Assembly (NCBI GenBank): GCA_018648805.1
Contig: JABGQM010000004.1
Span: 62,001-126,000 of the forward strand
Reading direction: 5' to 3'
Length of the DNA stretch: 64,000 nt
Source of the DNA: Verrucomicrobiota bacterium
GTDB taxonomy: Bacteria; Verrucomicrobiota; Kiritimatiellia; UBA8416; JABMPJ01
Positions 18,864 to 28,381 of the stretch are shown in pieces. A model generated the notes under the pieces. That model had not been told where the DNA came from and did not search any database. It saw only the letters and a list, made by a program, of their open reading frames with translations. Made by a program: the position numbers and the translations under genes. Each line of letters begins with the position of its first letter. Position 1 is the stretch's first letter.

Positions 18864-18891
18864 AGAATAGCAAAAGTGCCTTCCCTGTCAA
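18864..18891 (-). promoter_or_regulatory. Strong sigma70-type promoter of the tRNA-tuf-ribosomal-rpo run
   Basis: The reverse strand has a perfect -35 TTGACA (18891-18886), a 16-nt spacer and a -10 TATTCT (18869-18864). Transcription would start near 18857, about 200 nt before tRNA-Thr. The remaining leader (18661-18857) has no ORF I can support. The region from 18892 to the nadB stop at 18948 shows nothing but a T-rich stretch on the plus strand. Confidence 0.8.
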
Positions 18892-18945
18892 CCCCTTTGC
18901 GCTCTTTTTTTTGAGACTTTTTCGTCCCCACTTCCCACAGCCCCT

Positions 18946-20592
18946 TCAGCCGGCCAGATGCGTGTCGCCGCCGGGCGGGTCGCTGATGAGGGTATCCACC
19001 CGGTCCACCCCGGCCACAGGGCAGTCGAGCGTGCTGTGCAAACCGCGGCTTTCACGGCGCAACTGGGCCGACCTGATAATCATTTCGGCCACCGCCGCAA
19101 TGTTGCGCAGCTCAAGAATATCAACCATAACAAGATAATCCTTATAGTAGTCGTAGATCTCGTGATGCAGGTTGCCGATCCGGCGCGCCGCGCGCTCGAG
19201 GCGCTTGTCGGTCCGCACGATACCGACATAGTCCCACATACAGGTCCGCACCTCATTCCAGTTGTGCTCCACCACGATCGCTTCATCACTGGGCACCGCA
19301 TCGCCGTATTCCCAGTCCGGAATAGGCGGCATCTCGAAGTGTGGCGCCGGGGTGGCCACCACGTGGTCAGCCATGCGCCGCGCACACACCACGGCCTCGA
19401 GCAGCGAATTACTGGCCAGGCGGTTGGCACCATGCAGCCCCGTACAAGCCACCTCGCCGCAGGCATACAGTCCCCGCATCGCCGTCGCGCCGTTGACCGC
19501 GGCCTCAACGCCGCCACAGAAATAGTGCGCCGCGGGCACCACCGGCACCAAATCCCGGCTCATATCGATGCCAAAGCCGAGGCAGGTGGCAAAGATGTTG
19601 GGAAAACGCTCCTCAAGGAACGCACGCGTCTGATGGCGGATATCGAGGTACATGCAGGGCGCACCGGTCAATTTCATCTCTTCATCGATCGCGCGCGCCA
19701 CAATATCGCGTGGCGCCAGGGCCCCGCGCGTGTCGTAGCGTGACATGAACTCCTGCTCGTGCTGATCGACCAGCTTGGCCCCCTCCCCGCGTACCGCCTC
19801 ACTCACGAGGAACGATTTCGCCTCAGGATGATAGAGACAGGTCGGGTGAAACTGGATGAATTCCATGTTCTTGATGGGCAATCCGGCCCGCCAGGCCATC
19901 GCCACCCCGTCACCGGTCGCGACATCAGGATTACTAGTATAGAGGTAAACCTTGCCCCCACCCCCGCTGGCCAGAATGACGCGCGGCGCGCGCACCGCAC
20001 AGATCTCGCCTGAGGTGCGATCCAGGAAATAGATGCCTACGCAGCGGCTGCCGTCCTGACCCGCCACCCCCGTCTCAACGCCGCGCCGCTCCAGCCAGCC
20101 GGTCGTAATCAGATCAATCGCCATGGCGTGCTCACGCAATGTAATGTTGGGCGCCTCGGCCACGCGCTGCAGCAGCACCGCCTCAATCTCACGACCGGTG
20201 ATATCCCCCGCATGTAACACCCGCCGCTCCGAGTGCCCCCCCTCCCGGCCCAAATCGTACCCGCCACCCTCACCCGCGTCGCGCTGCGTAAAGGCGAGCC
20301 CCAGCGCCTCCAGCTCGGCCACGGCCAGCGGCCCGTCACCTACGATCTCACGCACGACCGCTTCGTCACACATCCCCGCTCCGGCCTCAAGGGTGTCGGC
20401 CACGTGCGCCTCGAACGAGTCTTGCGCGGCCATAACCGAGGCAATCCCCCCCTGCGCATAATTGGTGTTGCTGTCCACGCCAAGCTTCTTGGTCACAACC
20501 AACACCGAGGCCTCGCGCCCCAGGTGCAATGCCGAGAGCAACCCCGCCAACCCGCTGCCTATCACACAGTAATCGTAATCGAGAATCTTCAT
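18946..20592 (-). CDS. nadB: L-aspartate oxidase
   Basis: NadB is the FAD enzyme that oxidises L-aspartate to iminoaspartate, the first step of de novo NAD synthesis. From the ATG at 20590-20592 (MKILDYDYCVIGSGLAGLLS) it is 548 residues; an upstream in-frame start would add 38 non-homologous residues, and an AGGGG site supports the chosen one. Visible are the dinucleotide-binding GSGLAG, the active-site region EFIQFHPTCLYHPE, SEAVRGEGA and the C-terminal FAD contact GANRLASNSLLEAVV. nadA and nadC are not nearby. The gene is isolated between the ribosomal run and the giant coiled-coil gene. Confidence 0.95.
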   Translation of the reverse strand: MKILDYDYCVIGSGLAGLLSALHLGREASVLVVTKKLGVDSNTNYAQGGIASVMAAQDSFEAHVADTLEAGAGMCDEAVVREIVGDGPLAVAELEALGLAFTQRDAGEGGGYDLGREGGHSERRVLHAGDITGREIEAVLLQRVAEAPNITLREHAMAIDLITTGWLERRGVETGVAGQDGSRCVGIYFLDRTSGEICAVRAPRVILASGGGGKVYLYTSNPDVATGDGVAMAWRAGLPIKNMEFIQFHPTCLYHPEAKSFLVSEAVRGEGAKLVDQHEQEFMSRYDTRGALAPRDIVARAIDEEMKLTGAPCMYLDIRHQTRAFLEERFPNIFATCLGFGIDMSRDLVPVVPAAHYFCGGVEAAVNGATAMRGLYACGEVACTGLHGANRLASNSLLEAVVCARRMADHVVATPAPHFEMPPIPDWEYGDAVPSDEAIVVEHNWNEVRTCMWDYVGIVRTDKRLERAARRIGNLHHEIYDYYKDYLVMVDILELRNIAAVAEMIIRSAQLRRESRGLHSTLDCPVAGVDRVDTLISDPPGGDTHLAG

Positions 20593-20714
20593 GCAGCCCC
20601 TCTTGTAAGGCCCGCGCCCCATCGTGTCAATGCGGGAGCAAATGGAGTATCCGGCAATGTGACACCATAGGAGGGTACAAGCCGCGCGGAGCGATACCCC
20701 TACCAAAAGCGGAG

Positions 20715-20783
20715 AGACGGGCAGGCATTCCGCGGCCTTTCGATTCCGCAGGAAGCGTCCAGCCGCGGAATGCCTGCCCGTCT
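20715..20783. repeat. Perfect 22-bp inverted repeat with inner hairpin
   Basis: Two perfect 22-bp arms (20715-20736 and 20762-20783, starting AGACGGGCAGGCATTCC) flank a 25-nt spacer that itself contains TTCC-GCA-GGAA (20744-20754). It lies in the 297-nt gap between the divergent nadB and giant-protein genes, so it could fold into a cruciform or act as a REP/MITE-like dispersed element. Elements with a similar outer-arm and inner-hairpin plan occur at 52530-52603 and 53741-53801. Confidence 0.8.
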
Positions 20784-20797
20784 AGGAGCAATCCCGC

Positions 20798-20825
20798 TTG
20801 CCCCCGCGCCGAAAAGCGCTACAAT
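20798..20825 (+). promoter_or_regulatory. Putative promoter of the giant coiled-coil gene
   Basis: TTGCCC (20798-20803), a 16-nt spacer and TACAAT (20820-20825) make a plausible sigma70 promoter, giving a leader of about 58 nt to the ATG at 20890, which has GAGG upstream. It begins 15 nt after the right arm of the inverted repeat. Confidence 0.5.
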
Positions 20826-20889
20826 CCCCTTTTCTGTTTTATCGACGACTCGATGATTTTCGAGTGCGAGCTTGGAGCGAGGTTGAGCT

Positions 20890-23800
20890 ATGGCGGATGA
20901 CGCTTTGAAAAATGACCAGAACGGCGAGGACACGTGGTTCCTCAGAATCGACGAAGAGTCCATCTTTGGGCCCGTCTCGGCAGACGCACTGCTGGCCTGG
21001 GCCGAGCAGGGCCGTATCGCGCCCGGCAACGAGATTGCCCCGGACCGCAAAACATGGTCCAAGGCCGAGGCCATTCCCTCGCTTAAGATGGAATGGATGG
21101 TCGAGGTGACCGATGGCGACCCGTATGGACCCCTCAACATCCGTGCCTTGGCCGACCTGCTGGATGACGGCACCGTCATCCTCGGTGCACGCCTGACCAA
21201 CATCGCGACGGGCGAGGCCTCAACCGTGCGCGACAAGCTGACCGCGATCATGCCCACCCTCGTGCCCGCGGCGACGGCGGCCACGGTTGACGACAGCACC
21301 CTCAAGGACGCCGAAGCCGAGCGCGCCCGTCTGCAGGCGAATCTCGCTGCGGCCAAGACCCGCCACGCCGAACAGCTTGACGAGCTGCAGCAGCGCATCC
21401 AGTCGCTCGAAGCCGCTTCCACCGCCGCCCACGCCGAACGCGAAGCCGCCCACGCCTCCGCCAGTGAGGAGAGCAAGACCCTTGCCGTCGAGCTGGACCA
21501 GCGTGCCAAGGAAGCCGACGGTGCCCTCAAGCAGGCCCGCGCCGAGCTGCAGAAGCAGCAGTCCATCCTGAAGTCACGCGAGGACGCCCACGCCACACGT
21601 GAAAAAGAGCTGCAGTCTGAAATTGAAAGCCTGCGCCGCGCCGCTGACGATGCGGCCCAGCAGGTACAGGCCCTCACACGCGATATAGAAGACGAACGCG
21701 CCCGCCACACGACCGTGCAAACCGAGATTGGCAAACAGGAGAGCGACCTCAACGGGCGCATTGAATCCCTGCGCCAGGAATCCGCACGCAGCGCCGGCGC
21801 CCTGGACACCGCACGCACCCAGCTCGAGAAATCACGCCAGCAGTGCCGCACCGTCGAGTCGGAGAGCCGCGACCGCCAGAAGGAGCTGAGCGACCGCATC
21901 GCCGACCTGACCGCCCAGGCCACCGCCGATGCAGAGCGACTCAAGGATGCCGAGGACGCCCTCACTGACGAGCATGAACAGCACACTCGGACGGCCAAAG
22001 ATTCCCAAGCACAGACCGAGAAGCTCTCTTCCGAACTGACCGCCCTGCAGGGCGCCGCCGAAACCACTACGGCAGAACTGAAACAGGCCCGCAAGGATGC
22101 CGAGGCCCAACAGGCCCGCATGGGCGAGCTTAGCGCCGATGCCGAGGCCCGGCAGACCGCCCTGGCCGCACGCATTTCCGTGCTGGAAGCCCACGACAAG
22201 AAACAACAGACCCTCATCAGCGAGGCCACCACCACGCTCGAGACCCACCAGCGCGAGACCACCGAGACGAACCAGCGCACCAGCATGCGCGAGCAGGATC
22301 TCCAGCAGGAGATCGATTCCCTCCGAGGACAGGCCGTTGAGCACTCCGCCGAACTGCAACACACGCGCCAGGAGCTGGAAACAGCACGTCTGCAGGCCGC
22401 CGACCAGGCCGCGCAAGCCACCACGCAGCAGGCGGCGATGGCCGAGAGGATCAGCGCGCTGGAAAACCGCATCACGACCGCCACCCACGCCCTTGACGAA
22501 CGTGAATCCGAACTGATGGCCGCCCGCTCTGAGGCTGCGACTCAGGCCGAGGACGCCGCCCTGCGCGAGACTCAGCTCGAGCAAGATATCAGCGCCCTCA
22601 AGCATGATGCGGGCGCGCTGCGGACCGAACTCGCGGCCAAACACGCGGAGCTCGAGAGCGTCCGGCAGACGGCTCACGCCGAGCTGGATGCCGCCGGTGA
22701 AGCCGCGCGTGCCGAGCTGGATGCAGCCAACACAGCCGCCCACGACCGCCTTCAGCAGGCCGAGTCCGAGCTGGCCCGCGCCCAAGCGGCCCACGGCGAG
22801 GCCGACGAGACGGCCAGCCAGCGTCAGACCGAACTCGAAACCCAAGTATACCAACTGGACCAGTCGCTCACCACCCAGACCGCTGCACTCGCCGCCAAAG
22901 CCGCGGCCCTGGCCGCGCTGGAACAGACACTGGCGACACATCGTGCCGAGGCCAGCGAGGCCGTGGGCTCAGCCACCAGTGAAACCGACGCGGTGCGTCA
23001 GGCCCTCTCTGAACGCGATGCCGACCTGATCGCCGCCCGTGCCGAAGCCGCCGCCCAGGCCGAAGCCCAGGCCGAGGCTGCCACCCGACGTGAGCAGGAA
23101 CTTCAGAACGATATCAACCGCCTCCAGAACGAGGTGAGCACGCTGAAGGCCGACGTGGACGCCACACGCGAGGATCTCGAAACCACCACGCGCACGGCGC
23201 GCACTGAACGGGACGCCGCCAGCGAGGCCGCACGCAACCAACTTCAGAAGGCCGAGGCCGAGCTGGCCCGCGCCCGGTCCGCCCATGGCGAAGCCAACGA
23301 GGCGGCGATCCAGCGTCAGACCGAGCTTGAAACTCAGGTGCACGAGCTCGACGAAGCCCTCGCCGCAAGCGCCGCCGCGCGTGCCGAAGCCGAAGCCGAG
23401 GCCGAAGCCCAGGCCGGGGCCGCCACCCAGCGCGAACGTGCGCTGCAAAGCGACATCAACCGCCTCCAGGACGAGGTGAGTACGCTGCAGGCCGACGTAA
23501 ACGCCACACGCGAAGACCTCGAAACCACCACGCGCACGGGGCGCACCGAACTGGACGCCGCCAACGAGGCCGCGCGCAACCAACTTCAGAAAGCCGAGGC
23601 CGAACTGGCCCGCGCCCAGGCCGCCCATAATGAAGCCAACGACGCGGCGATCCAGCGTCAGACCGAGCTTGAAACCCAGGTGCACGACCTCGACGAGGAG
23701 CTCGCCGCCAAGGTCACCGCCCTGGCCGGCCTCGATAAGGCCCTCTCCGAGCACCGCGCCGCGGCCGGCGAGTCGGCCTCCGAGGCCGAGGCAACACGCC

Positions 23801-26800
23801 GGGCCCTGACCGAAGAACTCAACGGTGAACGCGCCGCCCTTGAAGCCCTGCAGCAGGAGCTCGAAGCCTCGCGCACCCGCCTGACCGAGCGTGAGAGCGA
23901 ACTGGCCGCCGCACGCGAAGCCGCCGCCGCAAAGGATCAGGAGCTCACCGCGCGCATCGCCGCCCTCGAAAGCGACCTGGCCGCGCACGCCGATACCATC
24001 GCCCTACTCGAAGCCGATCTCGATCAGGGACGCGCCGACGCCGATACGGCCGCCCAGGCGGCCAGTGCCGCAAGCGATGCACTCACCGCCCAGGTTACCG
24101 CCCTAACCGCCGAGCTTCAGACAACCCGCCAGGAGCTACAGCGGATCGGCCTCAACCTGCAGGCCGAGAAGAGTCGCGCCGACAATCTCAAGACCCAGGC
24201 CCAGGCCCGCCAGGCCGAGCTACAGGCGCGCATCGACGCCATCAGCGACGAGAAGCACAGCACCGTCGATACGCTCGATCAGACCCGCGCCGACCTGACC
24301 GCCACCACACGGCGTCTTGATAACATGGTGACGCAGGGCCGCGAGCGTGAGACGTCCGTCGCCACCCAGGTGGCCCACCTGCAAGCACACCGTGCCGCCA
24401 TGGCTTCCGAACTGGCCGCCACGCGCGATGCGTTAGCCGCTGAGAGCGAACAGCACACCACGACCCAGCAGCAGGCCGCGGAACGGGACGCCACGCTAAG
24501 CGCCTCGATCGCGCGCCTCGAAGACGAGAGCGCCGGCCAGGCCAAGACGATCGAAGCCCTGCAGGGCGAACTCGAGCAGGTGCGCACCCAGGCCGCAGAG
24601 GCCGCGGCCACCAGCGAGGCCCGCCAGGCGCAGCTGACCCAGGAGCGCGACACGATTCGTGTCAACCTGGACAACACGACCTCTGCCCTTCAGCAGGCCC
24701 AGATAGACCTGGCCGAGGCGCGCGCAAAAGGCGATACGCTCGAAGCAGAGAAAGCCACCGTTGAAGGAGAACAGCGCGAGCATACCGAACGCATGAAGCA
24801 ACTCCTGGTCGAAGAGACCTCGAATGTACAGTCCGAGCTGGAGAGTCAGCGTCAGTTCTTCGATGCCTTGCGCGAGGCGCATAGCGCCAAGGAACGTCTC
24901 TTCAACGACCGCGTGCGCAAGCTCGAGGAGCTGCTCGGCAGCGACCTCGAATCGCAACGCGCCCTCTTTGAAAAGCGCAAGCTGGCCAGCGAACGCATCG
25001 GAACCCTCGAGGAGGAACTCGAGACGCTACGCTTCACGCGCGACAGCGAGATCGATGAGTACGAAGGGCGCACCAACAAGTTGCGCGACGACTTGCACGA
25101 GGCGATGCAGGATCGCGAAGCCATCATCTCGCGCGCCGACCACGCCGAAGGCGAGCTCGAACAGCAGAACTCCACGATCGAAGAACTGAAGAACCGGGCC
25201 CAGCGCTCGGAGGGCGAGATGGCCCAGCGGGTCGACCAGCTGCAGGACGAGCTGCGCGACATGACGCGCAAGCTCGGCCAGACTCAACTCGAGCTCGAGG
25301 AGGCCATCAAGCTCAAGGAAGACGCCCTCGCAGACGTCACCCAGAAGCAGGAAGAGCTCAACCAGCAGGTGGCCCTCTACGAGGCGTTCAGCGGCAGCAC
25401 GGGCGACCGCGAGACCGAACTCTCGCAGCGAATCGATGAGCTGCAGGAAACGAACGCCGGCCTGACCGGTCGGCTCGAACAGCTCGAGTGGGATGTGCAG
25501 CAGAACGAAGAGACCTTCTCCACCGAACGCGAGGCGCTGCTGAGCGACAAGACCTTCCTCGAGGAGCAACTCGAATTGACCGCCGGCCACCTCACCGAGG
25601 CGGCCGAGGCGCTGCAGGAGACCCAGGTCGAACTGGCCCGCGTGACCGACCTCTTGGCCGACCGCACGCGCGACGTCGAGCAGCACGAGCAGGGCGCCGG
25701 GCAGCGCATCGCCGGGCTCGAGGCCGAGATTGAGTCCGCGCGGGCCGAGGCTGCCGCCCAAGCCGAGGCCCTGGATGAGCAGCGTCAGCTACGCGAGACC
25801 TTTGAAAGCGAAGCACGCGAGCGCGAGGGGCAGCTCACCCGCCGCATTGAGCAGCTCAAGAACAAGATTGAGCAGGGCGAGGAAACCGTCAAGCAGGCCC
25901 AGCAGGAGACCCTCAAACAGAAGAGCGCCGCCGATGCCCTGCGCAAACAGATGCAGGCAGGCGAGCTCGAGGTCCGTCAGCGCACTGACGACGCCGGCCG
26001 CCAGATCCAGGAGCTGCTGGCCCAGATCGAGGCAAGCAACACCTCCCTCGATGACACCACGGCCGCGCTGGGTCGCAAAGACCAGGAGATTGCCGAAATC
26101 CGCAAGCTGCTCGACACCACGACCGAGGAGACCGAGATCCGCGAAGTGGAGATGCAGAAATCACTCGAGGATATTCAGGTCCGCCACGAGGCCTTGCAGG
26201 CCGAGCTGACCCAGGCCCAGCGTGCCAGCACACAGGACAAGACCCGCCTGCAGCAGCGCGAAGAGGAGATCGAGCGCCACCGCAAGAGCGTTCAGGATGA
26301 ACAGCGCCTGCGCCGTACACGCGAGCAGGAGATCAGCCGGCTCAAGGAGCTACTCGAAAAAGCCGAAGCCGTCACGAATGAGCGTGAGGCGCAGGTCCAG
26401 GTCGGAAGCTCCGAGCTGGAGCAGACCCGCGAACAGCTCGTGGCCCTGCAGGAGGACATCGCCCACAGCCAGGAAGTGCTGCGCGAGACCGAGGCCCGCT
26501 GTGAAGCCATCGCCGCCGAACTCTCCCAGGAAAAGACACTGCACGAAGCCACGCGCGGCCAGCTTACCAACGAGCAGGGCGAACTGGCCCAGCTGCTGGA
26601 AACTACCCAGGAAGAGAATCGCACTCTATCGGCCCAGCTCTCCGAAGCCCTGCAGGATATCGAGCAGCAGCGTCTCATGCGCGAAGACGACCGCGCACGC
26701 TCCGAGCAGCACAGCGAAGACCTCGACATGCAGATCGAGCGCCTGCAGCATGAGCAGCAGACCCTCGGGGCCGATCTCGAGAAAGCCGCCAACGACATGG

Positions 26801-27522
26801 AGCAGTTCAAGATTCTGCACGAGGACGAGCAGGAGCGCAGCCGCACCCGCGCCGAGGATATGCAGCAGCAGATCGAGCAGCTGCAACAGGAGCGCGAGGC
26901 GGGCGGCGTGCGCTTGCAGCAGCAGAAGAAGTTCTACGATGAAGAGCGTGACCAGCGGCGCCGCAAGGAGCTCGAAGTGCTGCAGATGAAGAAACAGATC
27001 CAGGACATGACCGGACAGCTGCGCCAGCGTGAGCAGATGGCCGTGCAGCAGCGCAAGTCGGCCGACGACGATTCCGCACGGGCGCGCCACAAGGAGCAGG
27101 TCCTGAGCCGTCGTATCGAACAGATGCAGCGTGACTGGCGTACGGCCACCACCAAGCTCGAGCAGGCCCAGCGGGAGCTGAGCGCACAGAAGAAGCTCTA
27201 CCAGACCGAGCAGACCTCCAGCTACAAAACGCGCCAGGCCCGCGTGCGCCGCAACCTGATCTCGGAGCAAACCGAGGAACTGCGCCGCATGGTGGACGAG
27301 GAGGAGCCGCACATCGAGGAGACGCCGCGGGTTGAAACGGCACCACCGGCGCCCCTGGCCGATCTCGAAGCCCGTGCCCAGGAGGAACTTGAGGAGTGGT
27401 CGAACGGCGACAGTGAGCCGGAGGCACCGGCGGACGACAGCGGCGACAGCCCCAAACGCCCCAAACGGCCCACACGGCCGCGTGGTCCTTTCCGCCCTAA
27501 GCCATGGATGAATCTTAAGTAG
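20890..27522 (+). CDS. Giant GYF_2-domain coiled-coil protein, 2210 residues
   Basis: I do not recognise a named family for the whole protein. Residues 15-66 resemble a GYF_2 (DUF4339) domain (WFLRIDEESIFGPVSADALL, then TWSKAEAIPSL); 69-120 look like a second, more divergent copy (WMVEVTDGDPYGP). From about 136 to 2110 it is almost uninterrupted heptad-rich, Glu/Ala/Gln/Arg-rich coiled coil. It ends with an acidic linker and a basic Pro-rich tail (KRPKRPTRPRGPFRPKP). There is no signal peptide or membrane span, so it should be cytosolic. GYF domains bind proline-rich peptides, so partner recruitment is plausible. The next gene, 10 nt downstream, is a membrane protein with a periplasmic coiled coil. 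A structural or positioning role is inference. Confidence 0.85.
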   Translation: MADDALKNDQNGEDTWFLRIDEESIFGPVSADALLAWAEQGRIAPGNEIAPDRKTWSKAEAIPSLKMEWMVEVTDGDPYGPLNIRALADLLDDGTVILGARLTNIATGEASTVRDKLTAIMPTLVPAATAATVDDSTLKDAEAERARLQANLAAAKTRHAEQLDELQQRIQSLEAASTAAHAEREAAHASASEESKTLAVELDQRAKEADGALKQARAELQKQQSILKSREDAHATREKELQSEIESLRRAADDAAQQVQALTRDIEDERARHTTVQTEIGKQESDLNGRIESLRQESARSAGALDTARTQLEKSRQQCRTVESESRDRQKELSDRIADLTAQATADAERLKDAEDALTDEHEQHTRTAKDSQAQTEKLSSELTALQGAAETTTAELKQARKDAEAQQARMGELSADAEARQTALAARISVLEAHDKKQQTLISEATTTLETHQRETTETNQRTSMREQDLQQEIDSLRGQAVEHSAELQHTRQELETARLQAADQAAQATTQQAAMAERISALENRITTATHALDERESELMAARSEAATQAEDAALRETQLEQDISALKHDAGALRTELAAKHAELESVRQTAHAELDAAGEAARAELDAANTAAHDRLQQAESELARAQAAHGEADETASQRQTELETQVYQLDQSLTTQTAALAAKAAALAALEQTLATHRAEASEAVGSATSETDAVRQALSERDADLIAARAEAAAQAEAQAEAATRREQELQNDINRLQNEVSTLKADVDATREDLETTTRTARTERDAASEAARNQLQKAEAELARARSAHGEANEAAIQRQTELETQVHELDEALAASAAARAEAEAEAEAQAGAATQRERALQSDINRLQDEVSTLQADVNATREDLETTTRTGRTELDAANEAARNQLQKAEAELARAQAAHNEANDAAIQRQTELETQVHDLDEELAAKVTALAGLDKALSEHRAAAGESASEAEATRRALTEELNGERAALEALQQELEASRTRLTERESELAAAREAAAAKDQELTARIAALESDLAAHADTIALLEADLDQGRADADTAAQAASAASDALTAQVTALTAELQTTRQELQRIGLNLQAEKSRADNLKTQAQARQAELQARIDAISDEKHSTVDTLDQTRADLTATTRRLDNMVTQGRERETSVATQVAHLQAHRAAMASELAATRDALAAESEQHTTTQQQAAERDATLSASIARLEDESAGQAKTIEALQGELEQVRTQAAEAAATSEARQAQLTQERDTIRVNLDNTTSALQQAQIDLAEARAKGDTLEAEKATVEGEQREHTERMKQLLVEETSNVQSELESQRQFFDALREAHSAKERLFNDRVRKLEELLGSDLESQRALFEKRKLASERIGTLEEELETLRFTRDSEIDEYEGRTNKLRDDLHEAMQDREAIISRADHAEGELEQQNSTIEELKNRAQRSEGEMAQRVDQLQDELRDMTRKLGQTQLELEEAIKLKEDALADVTQKQEELNQQVALYEAFSGSTGDRETELSQRIDELQETNAGLTGRLEQLEWDVQQNEETFSTEREALLSDKTFLEEQLELTAGHLTEAAEALQETQVELARVTDLLADRTRDVEQHEQGAGQRIAGLEAEIESARAEAAAQAEALDEQRQLRETFESEAREREGQLTRRIEQLKNKIEQGEETVKQAQQETLKQKSAADALRKQMQAGELEVRQRTDDAGRQIQELLAQIEASNTSLDDTTAALGRKDQEIAEIRKLLDTTTEETEIREVEMQKSLEDIQVRHEALQAELTQAQRASTQDKTRLQQREEEIERHRKSVQDEQRLRRTREQEISRLKELLEKAEAVTNEREAQVQVGSSELEQTREQLVALQEDIAHSQEVLRETEARCEAIAAELSQEKTLHEATRGQLTNEQGELAQLLETTQEENRTLSAQLSEALQDIEQQRLMREDDRARSEQHSEDLDMQIERLQHEQQTLGADLEKAANDMEQFKILHEDEQERSRTRAEDMQQQIEQLQQEREAGGVRLQQQKKFYDEERDQRRRKELEVLQMKKQIQDMTGQLRQREQMAVQQRKSADDDSARARHKEQVLSRRIEQMQRDWRTATTKLEQAQRELSAQKKLYQTEQTSSYKTRQARVRRNLISEQTEELRRMVDEEEPHIEETPRVETAPPAPLADLEARAQEELEEWSNGDSEPEAPADDSGDSPKRPKRPTRPRGPFRPKPWMNLK
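23083..23706 (+). repeat. Tandem 342-nt (114-residue) duplication within the coiled coil
   Basis: Two consecutive units match in protein and DNA: RLQNEVSTLKADVDATREDL versus RLQDEVSTLQADVNATREDL, and NQLQKAEAELARA in both. Equivalent positions (23111 and 23453) are 342 nt apart, so the phase of the coiled coil is preserved. A third, weaker copy of part of the unit (AHDRLQQAESELARAQAAHG) lies upstream near 22740, suggesting stepwise growth of the gene by tandem duplication. Confidence 0.75.
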
Positions 27523-27532
27523 GATCGCAGGG

Positions 27533-28381
27533 ATGTCCGACGACGAGGTCACAGAGATAGAGCTGGAGCCGCCGCAACTGCTGCGTGACCGCGTACGCCG
27601 CGAACACACGGCCGCACTGGCCCCGCGCCCCCGCGCCGCCGAAACGCCCATACCGGTCAATCGCGCCGAGCTGACCGAACTGCTCAAGCCCGATATGTTG
27701 CGCCGCCATGCAGAGTCTCTACCCGTTCTGGCTGCATTTCAGGAGTTCCTCGACGTCGAACGCCGCCGCGCACGCGGCCGCATGCTGGTCCTGACCTCAC
27801 TCTTCCTGATCGTGCTCCTGGCCGCCGGGGGCGCCGCCGCTCTGGTGGGATACAGCTACTACCTCAAGACCAGCAACCAGGCCGCCACGATGCAGGCCAG
27901 TCTGGAGCGTCTGAGCTCCCGGGTCGAAGAGGACCAGGGCGGCGCCCTCGGTGCCCTCTCGAGCCTGCAGGCCCGTGCCAAGATTATGGAACAGACCTTT
28001 GACAGTCAGATGGCCACATTCGAAGTCGAACAGAACGGGCTCTCCTCCCTGCTGTCCGGCATGAACACCAACCTTGCGGGCTTGCACGGCACCATCGCAC
28101 GACTGCAGAACGCCAATGCGCAACTGCACAACCAGGTTGAGAGGAATGCGGCTGACTGGCAGGCCGTCACCAACCGGGTCGAAGAGATCCTGGCTCTCCT
28201 GGCGCCCCCGGTCAGGCTGCCCACGCCGGAACCCGTCGCCACGGCCCGGCCGCCCTCACCCGTGCCGGAATCACCCGGTGCGGCAGCACCGCCGCGCGAC
28301 AGTATGGTCCTGGCCATCCTTCCCGTGGGGGGGAAACGTGCCGTGGATTGGCGTGTATCGCTGCCGGCTATTCAGGAATAA
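27533..28381 (+). CDS. Single-pass membrane protein with periplasmic coiled coil
   Basis: The product is unrecognised, 282 residues. The first 83 residues are cytosolic and charged, ending in ERRRARGR, a positive-inside flank. One membrane span covers about 84-107 (MLVLTSLFLIVLLAAGGAAA). The rest is a predicted periplasmic coiled coil (QASLERLSSRVEEDQG; LQNANAQLHNQVERN) and a Pro-rich stretch (PPVRLPTPEPVATARPPSPV). An AGGA site precedes the ATG, 10 nt after the giant coiled-coil gene, so the two are probably an operon and may interact. The Pro-rich segment is on the wrong side of the membrane to bind the giant protein's GYF domains. The last 14 nt overlap the convergent LysM gene. Confidence 0.8.
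   Translation: MSDDEVTEIELEPPQLLRDRVRREHTAALAPRPRAAETPIPVNRAELTELLKPDMLRRHAESLPVLAAFQEFLDVERRRARGRMLVLTSLFLIVLLAAGGAAALVGYSYYLKTSNQAATMQASLERLSSRVEEDQGGALGALSSLQARAKIMEQTFDSQMATFEVEQNGLSSLLSGMNTNLAGLHGTIARLQNANAQLHNQVERNAADWQAVTNRVEEILALLAPPVRLPTPEPVATARPPSPVPESPGAAAPPRDSMVLAILPVGGKRAVDWRVSLPAIQE

Noticed and set aside
18892..18945. T-rich stretch (18905-18921) as a nadB terminator
   Set aside because: The T-run is on the plus strand, the wrong strand for nadB, and no GC-rich stem precedes it.
20603..20631. TTGACA-17-TACAAG as a nadB promoter
   Set aside because: The -10 would overlap the ribosome binding site and leave almost no leader, so I do not list it as a feature although a near-leaderless transcript is conceivable.
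20700..22484. 594-codon Ser/Arg-rich frame opposite the giant gene
   Set aside because: Composition mirrors the repetitive coiled-coil codons; it also runs through the inverted repeat.
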